A stretch of 64,000 nt of DNA from Verrucomicrobiota bacterium (lineage in GTDB: Bacteria > Verrucomicrobiota > Verrucomicrobiia > Verrucomicrobiales > Akkermansiaceae): positions 310,001 to 374,000 of the forward strand of contig RDYP01000003.1 of NCBI GenBank assembly GCA_004293445.1, read 5' to 3'. Below, one piece after another: positions 48,701-57,371 of this stretch (the first letter of the stretch is position 1; each line of letters opens with the position of its first letter). Position numbers and translations under genes: made by a program. The notes beneath the pieces were generated by a model. It did not search any database and was not told the origin of the DNA. It saw nothing but the letters and a program-made list of their open reading frames with translations.

Positions 48701-50683
48701 ATCGGCTACTATGGCCTCGCCCTCAACGACGCGCCGCTGAAGCAACTCATGTCGGATCTGATCCGGCAGTATTACCTCACCCTCCAGCCCGACGGCGCCA
48801 CCAACTACACCGGCTATCAGAACGAGGCGCAGATGTACCATGGCATCGGCCTCGCGGCGATGTATTGGATGCACCTCTTCATCGACGATCCGGCCACGAA
48901 GGAACTCTGCCGGAAATACGTCCACCATGCCGCTCCCTATCGCACCATGGCCTCGCAGCGTTTCGTCACCGAGGAATTCACCGCCCCCGCACAGAAGCAC
49001 TACTACAACACCGCCCGCGCCGGTGAAGCCTACGTCGGCCATTTCGCCGGAGATCCGTTCCGCGTCGCATCGTCCCTCACCCTGGCGGACCACGCACCCA
49101 CCGCGTTTTCCTACGATCCCGACCTGCCCTTGGTCAGTCCACCGGAAAACTACTTCGTCTACGACCGCAATCTCATCGGCGTCCGCGGAAACTTCGGCCT
49201 GATGAACCACGCGTTCACCACCCGGGACTTCAGCTACTACCCCGGCAAGACCGCGCCCGGCGGCAGACGTCCCGGACTCGGCTTTGGCGTCACCACGCTC
49301 TTCGGCATGCGCCTGATGCACACTCCCGCCGAGGAAAGCGCCGGCGCCTGGCCGGTGAACGCCATCCTCGAACGTGTGATGAACCACGCCATCTACAAGG
49401 GAAACGACCTCAAGCTCGGCCAGGAAATCAACGGCTCGGTCGCGATGTCCGGAAGAGCCGCCGCCTTGGGCGCGCAATACCAGACCAGCACTCGCGCGTG
49501 GCAGAACGTGAGCTGGGAAATCGCCCCCTTCCTCAACCAGCAGGCATGGATCGCCACCGACAAGCGCGCCATCGGGCTCATGCGCATCGAATCCCAGATC
49601 GCCGGTGCCGCCGACCTGCAGAGCGGCTTCGAATTCGTCGGCGGCAGGTCCGGCCAGTGGGGCGGCCAGCTCAACCTGACGGAGACGGATCCCGGAACCT
49701 ATCAGTTCGGAAAATTCCAACTCTCCATCCTGGAAACCACCTACCCGGACCGGAACATCTTCTACTCGGCCGGCGGACTTTCCGAAGACACCTACCGCGG
49801 CAATCTCCGACTGCTCCGCGACAACGGCGGCGTGCAGCGCACGGTTTCCGTCGGTGAGAACGAATGGTGCTTCGTCGAGGTGAAGGCGGAAGGTACGCCC
49901 GCCGCCACGAATGCCAGACGCCTGAGCCTGCCATCCGGCCTCTACGGCATCGCCTTCAACGAGACCGATCAGGAAGTCGCGCTGATTTACAACCCCACCA
50001 CCAGCACCCAGCCGATCTCCCACCTCGCCAGCACCGACTTCGCCCACCACTCGCTCCACGTCGGCGGAGCCGGGCTTGTGGATCGCGCCAAATACCTCAA
50101 CCGCCGCGACTACGAACTCGCGCGCCGGACCGACAGCGGCGACCGCAGCCTCATGCTCGCCTCGAATTCCGTGAGCTACGCGCTCCCTCCCGGCCGTGTC
50201 GCCCTGATCGTCTCCAGCAACGATCCCGCCGACCATCCCCGTGCCCGACAGTATTACGAGGACGTCTTCTCCACGCCCGCCTCGCTCACCTCGCTGCAAT
50301 CCTGGAGAAAGGAAAACTTCGGCTCCGTCGCCGGCGAAGGCGTGGCGCATGAAGCGGAGGACCCCGATCGCGACGGCCTCGTCAATCTCGTGGAGTTCGC
50401 CTTGGGTTCCTCGCCACTCGCTTCGGATCCCGACTACGCCAGCCTGCGCGCGGTTCCGACGGCGGACGCGCTCCACTTCGACCATCGCCGCAATGCCAAC
50501 GCCGCCGCTTCCGGCGTCGTCTCCATCGTCGAATGGAGCGACGACCTGCAATCCTGGCAAAGCGATGGCGTGACCACCGAGGTCCTCGGCACCACCGGCT
50601 CCGTGCAGACCCTGCGCCACACCCTGCCGAAGAGTCCTGACGGCCGACGCTTCGTGCGGCTCCGCATCGAAGGCGGCGAGTGA
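45785..50683 (+). CDS. Fusion of beta-strand-repeat surface protein, two PA14-like domains and a polysaccharide-lyase-like domain
   Basis: This 1632-aa exported protein (signal: SLAASASLLALVLSGASHA) begins with an autotransporter-type beta-strand repeat region (FNWSNGATGNWSS ... NSFTGPTTVNTGTLRLGNG), closing with DTIRELWLNGTQMPPGVHG. Two tandem PA14-like domains follow at about 440-585 and 590-735, each with DSVSLxIDGQxVLNDxQSS and the pattern WH(T/S)xELRLGNTxGAAGPS. Residues ~740-1500 are homologous to the lyase-like protein at 32289 (LQPDGATNYTGYQNEAQMYH near 1001; YFVYDRNLIGVRGNFG near 1122). The C terminus is the shared DPDRDG...VEWSDD...GRRFVRLRI module. Its dyad promoter element and N terminus are copied in the remnant downstream. 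It could be a cell-surface-anchored glycan-cleaving enzyme, but activity is inferred. Confidence 0.8.
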   Translation: MRRKFTPSACSLAASASLLALVLSGASHAATFNWSNGATGNWSSTSPTTDWKSATVPNAAGAVVRYTHTGNASAGGSVTLDQDATVGIIDHQTGVSASTGVFTVARSGGFALTMDNSGGGNSLFGNNNAAIIGNGNSNTYNITRVHSDIVIANTDLDIGSISGGVLIGTSANSNSITASTDQNLNLRWNAGNTGRPMTVNAAIGTSGAGTITLNHYGSGVGTHTMNLNGVIGAKVGAIIQDTSVSILSLNADNSAFVGSILLKSGTLSANHANALGSSGDITFSGGTLRYTAASAGQDWAPRFKNSGSPITLDTNGRSVTLSGIDATNTAGLNKSGTGTLTLSGSNSFTGPTTVNTGTLRLGNGTTSASLSDSDAVIVSGGTLELNYSGTDTIRELWLNGTQMPPGVHGASDPSGLLTGAGTLTVTGTADVLPSAPGQKPGLREGMLAVAFNLTDPNPGHEVPLSTRMADTATGWTENTTWLYTGEIHLDGGTYVFAEHFDDSVSLCIDGQVVLNDGQSSISTDSSLTLPAGWHTIELRLGNTSGAAGPSSGGLSGLGVAWKKQGDATWNPLADSGDGSFLRTTYTAGLRAGWLSAAFNTTDVNPGTLIKPGAELADTGSGWFDLTTWIYSGEIYLGSGFYTFAENFADSVSLTIDGQSVLNDAQSSVSTNRTLSFEAGWHSFELRLGNTAGAAGPSGSNLGGLGVAWRKNGALVWNAFANPESGILLRTPTVIDPSPFQSPTQPALDALNHAREQWTANPPPVGQTVKRGGVLWLLEMANRHLVEGMSDPAKLATSISLSQNAEAALADPSYGAFVNTRPELCPTIRDMANNPGAEGLFEISAFNSTRPAEPTLNGATLNEGDSQKLAYAVCHPQSPAFGSENGVVALLTTLHELFMVQGAHGWGESPLGISYVLLQSAFPSLLTSTLDPAWKDVMRTRANTIANNYRSQAAAPDYVSSSWVNAHFRDSFCIGYYGLALNDAPLKQLMSDLIRQYYLTLQPDGATNYTGYQNEAQMYHGIGLAAMYWMHLFIDDPATKELCRKYVHHAAPYRTMASQRFVTEEFTAPAQKHYYNTARAGEAYVGHFAGDPFRVASSLTLADHAPTAFSYDPDLPLVSPPENYFVYDRNLIGVRGNFGLMNHAFTTRDFSYYPGKTAPGGRRPGLGFGVTTLFGMRLMHTPAEESAGAWPVNAILERVMNHAIYKGNDLKLGQEINGSVAMSGRAAALGAQYQTSTRAWQNVSWEIAPFLNQQAWIATDKRAIGLMRIESQIAGAADLQSGFEFVGGRSGQWGGQLNLTETDPGTYQFGKFQLSILETTYPDRNIFYSAGGLSEDTYRGNLRLLRDNGGVQRTVSVGENEWCFVEVKAEGTPAATNARRLSLPSGLYGIAFNETDQEVALIYNPTTSTQPISHLASTDFAHHSLHVGGAGLVDRAKYLNRRDYELARRTDSGDRSLMLASNSVSYALPPGRVALIVSSNDPADHPRARQYYEDVFSTPASLTSLQSWRKENFGSVAGEGVAHEAEDPDRDGLVNLVEFALGSSPLASDPDYASLRAVPTADALHFDHRRNANAAASGVVSIVEWSDDLQSWQSDGVTTEVLGTTGSVQTLRHTLPKSPDGRRFVRLRIEGGE

Positions 50684-50719
50684 TGCGTCATTGCGGAATG
50701 CAAGGATCCTCCGCTGACC

Positions 50720-50741
50720 TTGTCCGCCATTTGGGGGACAA
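50720..50741 (+). promoter_or_regulatory. Conserved dyad element, copy C
   Basis: Perfect arms TTGTCC and GGACAA surround GCCATTTGGG, and GAGAAATCTTTCC follows. Including the inner pairs, 8 of 9 possible base pairs form around an ATTT loop. It stands 87 bp before the ATG of the truncated remnant at 50829. This copy is closest to the consensus. Confidence 0.65.
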
Positions 50742-50828
50742 GAGAAATCTTTCCGGCCGGTCTGCGTCGATGCAATGATCTCAGGTTCATATACCCAAAA
50801 TTGTAAAACCCACAACATCGGTCCCCCC

Positions 50829-51050
50829 ATGCCAACCATCTCTTCGCGAGGCCTTGTGGTCTTGCCCGTCATCACTCTCGCACTGCAAGGCCCTACGTTT
50901 GCTGCTACCGCCAACTGGAAAAACAACACCAGTGGCAACTGGAGCGACACCGCCAAATGGAACCCTGCCACCGTCCCCAACGCTGCGGGTACGGTGGTCC
51001 GCTACACCCACGCCGGCACGGCCTCGGCCGCTGGTAATGTCACCCCCTGA
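50829..51050 (+). pseudogene. Truncated 5' remnant of a beta-strand-repeat protein gene
   Basis: From ATG 50829 the frame encodes 73 residues: a signal peptide (LVVLPVITLALQGPTFAA) and then NWKNNTSGNWSDTAKWNPA and TVPNAAGTVVRYTHAGTASA. The latter matches the start of the 45785 protein (TVPNAAGAVVRYTHTGNASA) at both protein and DNA level. Homology stops at GTCACCC, and a TGA follows at once. Another dyad element (copy D) and a new repeat gene begin directly afterwards. This looks like the leftover promoter and 5' end of a gene whose body was deleted. A short secreted peptide cannot be excluded. Confidence 0.7.
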
Positions 51051-51076
51051 TCAACCTGACTCCCCGACATATCCCG

Positions 51077-51098
51077 TTGCCCGCCATCTGGGGGATAC
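51077..51098 (+). promoter_or_regulatory. Conserved dyad element, copy D (degenerate arms)
   Basis: It aligns base for base with the other copies (TTGCCC, GCCATCTGGG, GGATAC), but both outer arms carry changes, so symmetry is partly lost. The following box is GGGAAATTTCCC (51099-51110), a perfect 12-bp palindrome. The element ends 68 bp before ATG 51167. Confidence 0.55.
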
Positions 51099-51166
51099 GG
51101 GAAATTTCCCCCGCGTCGGCGATTCGACGCATGATACCCCCGATCGTCTCCTAAACCCGAAATCCC

Positions 51167-54100
51167 ATGAAAAACCGCCGTAATCCATTTCTCCGTCCCA
51201 GCCTCTTCCTCTCCGCCATCACCGTCCTTGTGCCCGCTCCTGCTGCTCAGGCGGCGAATACGGTGATCGTCTGGGGCAATGCCGCGACCCCAACCAACTA
51301 CAACACTGGCACGTTCGATTGGAACACCGCCACCAACTGGGCTGCCGGTGCGGGACCGGTTCCGACCGGCTCGACCACCGTCGCCCATCTCAAGGGCAAT
51401 ACGGCGCAAACGATCACCCTCAATCTTTCCAGCCCGATCACGATTGGTGCCATTTCCCGCACGGGGCAGACCAATTTCATCCTCACGGGAAGCGCTATCA
51501 CTATGGATGGCACGGGGATCTTGGCTCAAGGAACCATCAATGGGGCTGATCCAGCTGTTTTTTTAAACGGCGAAGCGGCGATCAGTTCTAACATGATCAA
51601 TACGACTTATGGCGATCTAAACGTCAAAAGCAACATCGTCATGCTGAACACCAATCTCGGGATTGGCGGCTATTCAAGCAACGGGAATTCCAGAAACAGT
51701 GTCACAATTGGCGGCACCATCACCAATGGCGACAGCGCGACGCGGCAGTTGAACATCCGGGGAGGAGCGGGAATCGTTGCCTACAACACTCAGGTCACCG
51801 GCGCCATCGGGGCCACGCTGGGAGCGGGCGGAGGAGGCATTGCGATTCAAAATCTGATCACCGGCACCAGTCCGGTCAATCTCCAGGGAGCCATCGGGGG
51901 AGACACCGGCACCGGCGCGGCCATCACGATTTCCAATGCTGCCACGGGAACGGGTGCCTTCAACATCAGCGGAGCTCTCGGCCAAAGCGTCAGTTCGGTC
52001 ACCCAGAACACCAGGACTTCCAACACCACACTCTCCGGCAACAACGCCAGCTTCGGCGGCACCATCACGGTCAGCAGCGGCGTGCTTTCCTTCCTCAACA
52101 CAGCCGCAAAATCCGGTACCACCACCGTGGAGAATGGAGCCACTCTCGGCCTCTGGATGGGAGCAGCCACCAATCCCTTCCTCCCGGACGATGTGGACAA
52201 CCTGTTCGCCAACACTCTCGGCGGCGTGTCGATGGGGGCGACTGCGAATGTCGGCATCGATACCACCAACGGAAACTTCAGTTATGATTCTGATGTCGCC
52301 AGCACGACCGAAGGCTTGAACAAACTCGGCGGCAACACCCTCACCCTGACCGGCACGAACGCCTATACCGGTGTCACCACGATCACAGCGGGCACGCTCA
52401 GCGTGGAAACCATCGGCAATGGAGGCGAGGCCGGGAACCTCGGCCAGGCAACCAACGCCGCATCCAACCTGGTCTTCAACGGCGGCACCTTGAAATACAC
52501 CGGAGCCAACGCGACTTCTGACCGGGCTTTCACGATCACTGCGGGCACCATTGCCACGGTCGAAACGTCCAGCCATTTGTCTTTACCCGGAGCTACCGGC
52601 ACCGCGACCACGGGAAACCTGACAAAAACCGGCAGCGGTGTCCTGACCCTCACGGGAGTCAATACCTACAGTGGTATCACCCGGGTCAGCGCTGGCACAC
52701 TGAGCATCGCAAGTAATGCGTCATTCACCACGACGGTCGCCAACAACACCAGCCTCTCCGTCGGCAATGTTGCGGGCAAGTCCCTGCTCCACATCCAAAG
52801 TGGTGGTGCCGGCACCGCCAGCCGCCTGCAGGTTGGCACCGTCAACGGCGGCAATGGCGCGATCTACAATCAGGGCACGCTCACCGTCAATGGAACCGCC
52901 AACCTTGGCAACTTCGCCCTCGGCTATGCGACTGGCGGCTATGGCTACTACCGCCACGACACCAGCACTACAACAAGCGTGGTTGAAATCGGAATCGGAA
53001 CCACGAGCAACGCCTCTTCTGCGAACCTCGGCGGCAATGGTGTCATGGACGTCCTTCAAGGAAAAGTGGCCAATACCGGGTGGTTGGCCATGAACCGTGG
53101 CGATGCCACCCAATACAGCCAGTTGAATATTTCCGGCGGCACCTTTGAACTCGCGAACAGCGCCACCCAGGTCGGCCTGTTCTTGAACAACAATGAGACG
53201 CATAACAACAAGGGTGGACAATCGGTCATCAACGTCAGCGGCACCGGCAGCCTGACCTCCGCCGGCACGACCACCGAGCTGGACTTGATGCGCGTCTCCG
53301 CGACAAGCGCCACTGGCATGCTCGGCGTGCTCAACATCGGTAGCGGCGGCACCGTGCAGACCAACGTGATCAAGGCCACGCAGGCCAATGGCGCCGCCTT
53401 GGTCAACTTCAACGGCGGAACGCTCAAAGCCAACAAAGACGCTGTCACCATTCTGGGCGGCAGCAACATCGACGGTGCCTACATCTATTCCGACGGTGCC
53501 ATCATCGACACGAATGGCAAGACGGTGACCATCTCCCAAAACCTGCTGGCCCCGACCGTCAGCGGAGTGAGCAGCATCCCCGTCACCTCCAATGGCACCG
53601 GCTACATCGGCCGTCCGGTGGTCTATCTGACTGGCGGCGGTGGCTCCGGTGCCACCGCCGTCGCGGACTTCAATCCAGCCACGGGCGAGGTCACGGGCAT
53701 CACCATCACCAACCCGGGCACCGGTTATACCTCCGCGCCGACCGTGACAATTACCGGCGGCGGCGGTACGGCCCCCACGCTCGGCACCGTCACCCTCAGC
53801 CCCAACACCTCCGGCGGCCTGACCAAGTCCGGCACCGGCACCCTCAGCCTCACCGCCGCCAACTCCTACACTGGCGATACGACCGTCAGCGAGGGAACGC
53901 TCAGCCTCGGCGATGCCACCAACAACACCTCGCTCGCAGATAACGCCAAAGTCTTCATCGCCCCCGGTGCTGTCCTCAACCTGAACTACCTCGTCGGCAA
54001 CACCGACACCGTCAAAGAACTCTGGATCGGCGATGTACAGAAACCCGCGGGCGTTTATGATCTATCGGATGCCTCGGGACAAATCACCGGCACTGGTACC

Positions 54101-54565
54101 CTCACCGTCACCAACGGCCCGACACCCGCGGATCCCTTCGTCGCGTGGATCAGCGCCCCGCCCTACAACCTCACCGGCCCAAGCGCCGCCTTCGATTCCG
54201 ATTCCGACAACGACGGCATCACAAACGGCCTCGAATGGATCCTCGGCGGCAATCCGACCCAGAACGACAATCCGTCCATCCTGCCCGTCGTCACCGGCAA
54301 CGCCGCCACCGGGCTCACCCTCGTCTTCAACCGGTCCGCCGACTCGCTGCCGCCCGCCAGCACCTTGGTGATCGAATTCGACAGCGATCTCGATGCGACC
54401 TGGTCGAAATCCGTGACTGTCGGAGCCGCCAACTCCGGCCCCGATGCCAATGGCGTGACCGTCGCCGTGGACACTCCCTCCGTCGGCAAGCTCACCGTCA
54501 ACATTCCCGCCACGAACGCTTCCAACGGACGGCTCTTCGCACGCTTCCGCGCGGTGAAACCTTAA
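51167..54565 (+). CDS. Autotransporter-associated beta-strand-repeat surface protein
   Basis: This 1132-aa exported protein (signal: PSLFLSAITVLVPAPAAQAA) consists mainly of beta-strand repeats with the usual units TLTLTGTNAYTGVTTITAGT and VLTLTGVNTYSGITRVSAGT. Near 815-865 there is a glycine-rich repeat (ITNPGTGYTSAPTVTITGGG), a known companion motif of such proteins. A closing unit DTVKELWIGDVQKPAGVYD is shared with the 45785 and 61164 proteins. The C terminus (DSDNDGITNGLEWILGGNP ... NGRLFARFRAVKP) is a divergent form of the module that ends the giant enzymes. There is no C-terminal beta-barrel of a classical type Va autotransporter. It is probably a secreted or surface-attached structural protein or adhesin. 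Confidence 0.85.
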   Translation: MKNRRNPFLRPSLFLSAITVLVPAPAAQAANTVIVWGNAATPTNYNTGTFDWNTATNWAAGAGPVPTGSTTVAHLKGNTAQTITLNLSSPITIGAISRTGQTNFILTGSAITMDGTGILAQGTINGADPAVFLNGEAAISSNMINTTYGDLNVKSNIVMLNTNLGIGGYSSNGNSRNSVTIGGTITNGDSATRQLNIRGGAGIVAYNTQVTGAIGATLGAGGGGIAIQNLITGTSPVNLQGAIGGDTGTGAAITISNAATGTGAFNISGALGQSVSSVTQNTRTSNTTLSGNNASFGGTITVSSGVLSFLNTAAKSGTTTVENGATLGLWMGAATNPFLPDDVDNLFANTLGGVSMGATANVGIDTTNGNFSYDSDVASTTEGLNKLGGNTLTLTGTNAYTGVTTITAGTLSVETIGNGGEAGNLGQATNAASNLVFNGGTLKYTGANATSDRAFTITAGTIATVETSSHLSLPGATGTATTGNLTKTGSGVLTLTGVNTYSGITRVSAGTLSIASNASFTTTVANNTSLSVGNVAGKSLLHIQSGGAGTASRLQVGTVNGGNGAIYNQGTLTVNGTANLGNFALGYATGGYGYYRHDTSTTTSVVEIGIGTTSNASSANLGGNGVMDVLQGKVANTGWLAMNRGDATQYSQLNISGGTFELANSATQVGLFLNNNETHNNKGGQSVINVSGTGSLTSAGTTTELDLMRVSATSATGMLGVLNIGSGGTVQTNVIKATQANGAALVNFNGGTLKANKDAVTILGGSNIDGAYIYSDGAIIDTNGKTVTISQNLLAPTVSGVSSIPVTSNGTGYIGRPVVYLTGGGGSGATAVADFNPATGEVTGITITNPGTGYTSAPTVTITGGGGTAPTLGTVTLSPNTSGGLTKSGTGTLSLTAANSYTGDTTVSEGTLSLGDATNNTSLADNAKVFIAPGAVLNLNYLVGNTDTVKELWIGDVQKPAGVYDLSDASGQITGTGTLTVTNGPTPADPFVAWISAPPYNLTGPSAAFDSDSDNDGITNGLEWILGGNPTQNDNPSILPVVTGNAATGLTLVFNRSADSLPPASTLVIEFDSDLDATWSKSVTVGAANSGPDANGVTVAVDTPSVGKLTVNIPATNASNGRLFARFRAVKP

Positions 54566-54649
54566 ATCAAATTCTTTCCCCAAGTCATTGCTACCGCCAG
54601 ATACGACTCCTCCGACGGATTCTCAAACTCGAGCCCCCCATCTAGTCTC

Positions 54650-57319
54650 ATGAAATCCCGCTCGAATCCATTCCTCCGCTCCGCCTTGCTCGCGGCTTGC
54701 ATCGTAATCTGCCACGATCACGTGGCTTTTGCCGGTTCTTACTACTGGGACAACAACAGCACCACCTCCGGATTCGGAGCGGCGGGCGGCACTTGGGGTA
54801 CCGATGCTTTCTGGACTCTTGATTCTTCGGGGGCCTTCGGTGTTGCCGGGATCTCCAACCCATTGATCACCGATGACCTGAATTTCGGCAGCAGCACACT
54901 CGGGCTTGCTGCTGGAACGGTCGCCATCACCGGTTCAGTCAATGCGCAGAGCCTCACCTTCGGCTCTGCCTCAGGGGCTCTTGTGGTCTCGGGAGGCACT
55001 AAAATCACACTCGGGGGAACAGGAAATGTGTCGGTGAACAATTCCTCCGGCACCATCAGCACGACGCTTGATGGCACCGTCGGCTTGACCAAGCTCGGCA
55101 CCGGGGCGCTTGTTCTCAATGGATCAGCGGTGAACACCTTCACCGGCGGTCTCAATATCAAGCAAGGCACTCTGACAATCGATTACACGGGCGGCTCCCC
55201 GACCAACCTTGTGAACGCTGGTAATGCCGTCTCGCTCGGCGGCGGAACCCTGGGCGTGAAAGGCGCGGCTTCTGGCACGACCTCGCAGAGTTTCAATGGC
55301 GTCAATTTCGCCTCCGGCATTTCAGGCGTAACCGTCAATAGGAACGGTGGCACCTCCACCACCTTGAATCTTGGGACCATCACTCGCTCCGTAGGCGGCG
55401 TGGCAAACTTCACTATCAGTTCGCCGGCACTGGGGGGCACCGCCTCCACGACGGAAATGATCAAGGTGATGAATGGCACCACCGCTCCGGGCACTGCCTT
55501 GGGTGCTTGGGCAGTAACCACACCCTCGGCTATAACCGCCCGTTATATTGCTGTGGATGCCACGGGCACGCTGAAATTGGTGACTGCCAACACAGGCATT
55601 GGAACCAACTGGTCAGGCATCACCAACCCCTCACAAGTCTACACGGCAAGTGCTGCGGCGTCGCTTGGAGCGAATGCAACCGCGCAAGCGATTCAAAACA
55701 ATAACGGCGGCAATACATTGGTTCAGTTGAATGGTAATACGTTGACCACCAATGGACTTAATGCAATCCAGGGATTTACATGGAGCTTCACTCGCACCGG
55801 ATCGGGCGGCATTACCGTGGGTGCGGAAAACGAACTGGTGATCGTAGGCTTGGGTAGCGTCAAGATTTCCGCACCTATTGCCGATAAGAGCGGCAACAAT
55901 TCCAATGTTACCATGGCAGCCGGCGGGACGCTGACCCTCGACACCGTCGCCAGCACCTACACCGGCACGACCACGGTCAACTCGGGCACCGTTACGCTGG
56001 GCTTGAACAACGTCCTGAACAGCGCATCGGGCATTGTTGTGAATGGCGGGACATTGGGATATTCCAGTTTTAACCAGAGCGTCAACTCGGTGAAGTTGAC
56101 CGGGGGCACGATTTCCGGCACATTGGGAACGCTCACCAGCGCCACCGCATTCGACCTGCAAGCGGGAACGGTTTCTGGCATCCTCGCCGGCAGCGTCGGG
56201 GCAAACAAAACCACCGCCGGCACGCTTACCCTCTCCGGAGCCAACACCTACACCGGCGACACCCGCTCGAACGCTGGCACGCTCGCCCTCGGCCATGTCA
56301 ACGCGCTCTCGGCCTCCACGCTCGACATGAACGCCGCGGACGCGGGTGCCGTCACCTTCACGGTCAGCGGCAGCAACACCTACAACGTCGGCGCTTTGAA
56401 GGGGTCCCGGAACCTGAGCGGCAACAACAACACCCTCAGTATCGGAGGAAACAATCTCTCCACGGAATACAGCGGCTCTCTCGGCAACGGCGCTCTAACC
56501 AAAACCGGATCCGGTACGCTGACTCTATCGGGTGCCAATACCCACGGCGGAACCACCGCCATCGACAACGGAACCCTCGCCGTCACCGGGTCCGGCTCCA
56601 TCAACTCCACCAGCGGCGTCACCATCGCCTCCACCGGGACCTTCCGCTATAACTCCTCCGTCGCCTACACCGGCGGGGCCCTCACCAACAACGGCGGCAC
56701 CATCACCGGCACCGGAGATATCGGCGTCTCGCTCACGCTCGATTCCCTCGCCGACAAGCTCGCCCCCGGCAACAGCCCCGGCATCCAGCATTACTCGGTC
56801 GGCCAAACTTGGAATTCCTTCACCTATCAGTGGGAGACCAACGATTTTACCGGCACCAACGCCGGCACCCACTTCGATCAGCTTGCGATTACCGGAGCCC
56901 TCTCCCTCACCGGAGGCGCGGGATCCTACGCCCTCGACGTGCTTTCACTCACCGGCACCAATGCGGCCGGAGCCGTTCCGAATTTCAGCGAAACCTCCCG
57001 CCAGTGGACCGTTCTTACCGCCACCGACGGGATCTCCGGTTTCAACGCGGCCTATTGGAACATCGTCACCGGCGGCTTCACCAGCAGCCCGACCTGGACC
57101 GGCTCGTTCTCCCTCACCGCCGACAGCAACAACATCTACCTCAACTATGCCGCCGTTCCGGAACCCTCCGCCGCGTTGTTGGCCGGACTCGGCCTACTTG
57201 CCCTTTGGCGCCGCCGGCGCTCCCTAGATCCGGAGTTCGATGCCTCCAAGCCTGCCACGGATGGAATCAGCCATCCACAGCCCTCACAGTCTTGCCCTTC
57301 AAGCCGCTCCCTGTCGTAG
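54650..57319 (+). CDS. Beta-strand-repeat protein with PEP-CTERM sorting signal
   Basis: This 889-aa exported protein has a signal peptide (LRSALLAACIVICHDHVAFA) that resembles that of the preceding gene (MKSRSNPFLR against MKNRRNPFLR). The body has beta-strand repeats (TLTLSGANTHGGTTAIDNGT, TLTLSGANTYTGDTRSNAGT). Near residue 835 is a PEP-CTERM signal: VPEPSAALLAG, a short hydrophobic helix and ALWRRRR, recognised by exosortases for surface anchoring. Unusually, about 30 residues follow the arginine cluster, where such proteins normally end. A one-base shift would give a TAG right after the cluster, so a small frameshift may have lengthened it. Confidence 0.88.
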   Translation: MKSRSNPFLRSALLAACIVICHDHVAFAGSYYWDNNSTTSGFGAAGGTWGTDAFWTLDSSGAFGVAGISNPLITDDLNFGSSTLGLAAGTVAITGSVNAQSLTFGSASGALVVSGGTKITLGGTGNVSVNNSSGTISTTLDGTVGLTKLGTGALVLNGSAVNTFTGGLNIKQGTLTIDYTGGSPTNLVNAGNAVSLGGGTLGVKGAASGTTSQSFNGVNFASGISGVTVNRNGGTSTTLNLGTITRSVGGVANFTISSPALGGTASTTEMIKVMNGTTAPGTALGAWAVTTPSAITARYIAVDATGTLKLVTANTGIGTNWSGITNPSQVYTASAAASLGANATAQAIQNNNGGNTLVQLNGNTLTTNGLNAIQGFTWSFTRTGSGGITVGAENELVIVGLGSVKISAPIADKSGNNSNVTMAAGGTLTLDTVASTYTGTTTVNSGTVTLGLNNVLNSASGIVVNGGTLGYSSFNQSVNSVKLTGGTISGTLGTLTSATAFDLQAGTVSGILAGSVGANKTTAGTLTLSGANTYTGDTRSNAGTLALGHVNALSASTLDMNAADAGAVTFTVSGSNTYNVGALKGSRNLSGNNNTLSIGGNNLSTEYSGSLGNGALTKTGSGTLTLSGANTHGGTTAIDNGTLAVTGSGSINSTSGVTIASTGTFRYNSSVAYTGGALTNNGGTITGTGDIGVSLTLDSLADKLAPGNSPGIQHYSVGQTWNSFTYQWETNDFTGTNAGTHFDQLAITGALSLTGGAGSYALDVLSLTGTNAAGAVPNFSETSRQWTVLTATDGISGFNAAYWNIVTGGFTSSPTWTGSFSLTADSNNIYLNYAAVPEPSAALLAGLGLLALWRRRRSLDPEFDASKPATDGISHPQPSQSCPSSRSLS

Positions 57320-57371
57320 GCCCTCCAGACCTGACGATCCACAACCGATTTCCCCCAAAAAAAACACGACC

